64,000 bases of DNA from Pandoraea horticolens (GTDB lineage: Bacteria; Pseudomonadota; Gammaproteobacteria; Burkholderiales; Burkholderiaceae): contig NZ_CABPSM010000019.1 in NCBI RefSeq assembly GCF_902459555.1, positions 1 through 64,000 on the forward strand. Reading direction: 5' to 3'. How positions within the stretch are numbered: the first letter of the stretch is position 1; each line of letters begins with the position of its first letter. Below the pieces are notes generated by a model. It did not search any database. It was not told the origin of the DNA and worked only from the letters and a program-made list of their open reading frames with translations. Positions 63,458 through 64,000 of this stretch are shown in pieces. The translations under genes were made by a program, and so were the position numbers.

Positions 63458-64000
63458 TCAGATCGACGGCGCGCCGTCGTCCACACTGCGCGCAAGCGCA
63501 CGACGCGCCGCCGCACCGGCCCGCTCGCTCAATTCCTCGATACGATGGCGAGCGCGTGGCGCCCAGTAGTCCGGCACGATAAATCCTCGTTCGCACTCGA
63601 ACCACCCTTCCTTGCCCGCTCGCTGCGACAACGAGACGATCAACAATGGCTCGGCGACACCGCGTTCGCGCCAGTGCGTCTCGATGCGCACATGCATCGC
63701 GGCAAGCGATAAAGCGGCCGAGTCGTCCACACGGGCAGGCGCGAGCCAACGCGCCCGCGGCAACATGGCCCAGCGCCGCTCGCCCGACGCCACGGCGTCG
63801 TGAGGCGTTGACTGCGCATGCGCCCACCATTCGTCGAGCGTCGCCCACCAGCCTCGACCGTGCGATTCTGACGCCACCTGCGGCACCTGCCCGCGTCGCG
63901 TGAGCGGATGGAATAACCACCCCTTGAGATACACCTGCGCCAGCCATGGCCCGGCGGCAGGCAACGCGCTGCGCGCAGCTTCAATTGTCGTCAGGCGGAG
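63458..64000 (-). CDS. Unidentified protein, N-terminus outside window
   Basis: An open frame runs off the right edge, with a stop at 63458. The visible ~180 residues are rich in Trp, Arg and Ala, without membrane segments or a recognised domain (WWATLDEWWAHAQSTPHDAV, EGWFECERGFIVPDYWAPRA, ending LARSVDDGAPSI). Codon use is like the neighbours and the gene is convergent with thiD, so I think it is real. I do not recognise the family. Confidence 0.6.
   Translation of the reverse strand, partial: LRLTTIEAARSALPAAGPWLAQVYLKGWLFHPLTRRGQVPQVASESHGRGWWATLDEWWAHAQSTPHDAVASGERRWAMLPRARWLAPARVDDSAALSLAAMHVRIETHWRERGVAEPLLIVSLSQRAGKEGWFECERGFIVPDYWAPRARHRIEELSERAGAAARRALARSVDDGAPSI

Overview
This window comes from a GC-rich betaproteobacterial chromosome, most likely Burkholderiales, family Burkholderiaceae. 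Gene order and protein style resemble Pandoraea, Burkholderia and Ralstonia. The evidence is the block rpsB-tsf-pyrH-frr-uppS-cdsA-dxr-rseP-bamA-skp-lpxD-fabZ-lpxA-lpxB-rnhB, the guaB/membrane protein/guaA cluster, the divergent ppsA/ppsR pair, smc-zipA-ligA-def, and dapC-dapD-(ArsC-like)-dapE-prmB. No rRNA, tRNA or CRISPR array was recognised. The genus is an inference; the proteins were read by eye with no database search.

Region 1-6950 is accessory. From the left edge it holds the end of a probable IS3-type insertion sequence interrupting a LysR gene, an MFS drug-type exporter divergent from a MocR-type regulator, and a tautomerase-SDR pair divergent from an AraC-type regulator. It ends in a decayed mobile-element relic: a P4-type integrase with two in-frame stops and an internal deletion, joined to the tail of a DUF2274 gene of the Tn4371 ICE type. 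The integrase start lies about 300 bp beyond the 3' end of guaA, a known integration hotspot, and the spacer is full of short ordered repeats. I read this side as a partly eroded island at guaA.

Region 6951-20293 is core. It carries guaB, a small membrane protein and guaA (GMP synthesis); an EamA transporter; ratA-rnfH beside smpB; an NfeD/SPFH membrane pair; and ppsA (PEP synthase) divergent from its regulator kinase ppsR. After a terminator come a SpoU-type rRNA methyltransferase and rnhB. Region 20290-34640 (minus strand) is one long housekeeping array running from a strong rpsB promoter through translation factors, isoprenoid and CDP-DAG synthesis, outer-membrane assembly (rseP, bamA, skp) and lipid A synthesis.

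Region 34840-39972 (plus strand) carries map, glnD and an S4 pseudouridine synthase whose N-terminus contains a 99-bp tandem repeat. An 850-bp gap with broken MFS and LysR fragments follows. Region 40821-49828 (minus strand) is an EamA transporter, smc, zipA, ligA and def. Region 50175-58400 (plus strand) is lysine/diaminopimelate synthesis (dapC, dapD, dapE) with an ArsC-like protein and prmB, then a cardiolipin synthase and an ABC-F ATPase. A 16-bp-stem terminator separates this from radA and alr (minus). Divergent from alr are lplT and thiD. An unidentified gene runs off the right edge.

The most unusual material is the guaA-proximal relic with its repeat-rich spacer, a two-helical-turn direct repeat in the SDR/AraC promoter region, an 11-bp inverted repeat in the ppsA/ppsR intergenic region, the 99-bp tandem repeat, and a substitution next to the glutaminase nucleophile of GuaA. 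I did not find a clear new multi-gene defence or metabolic system.
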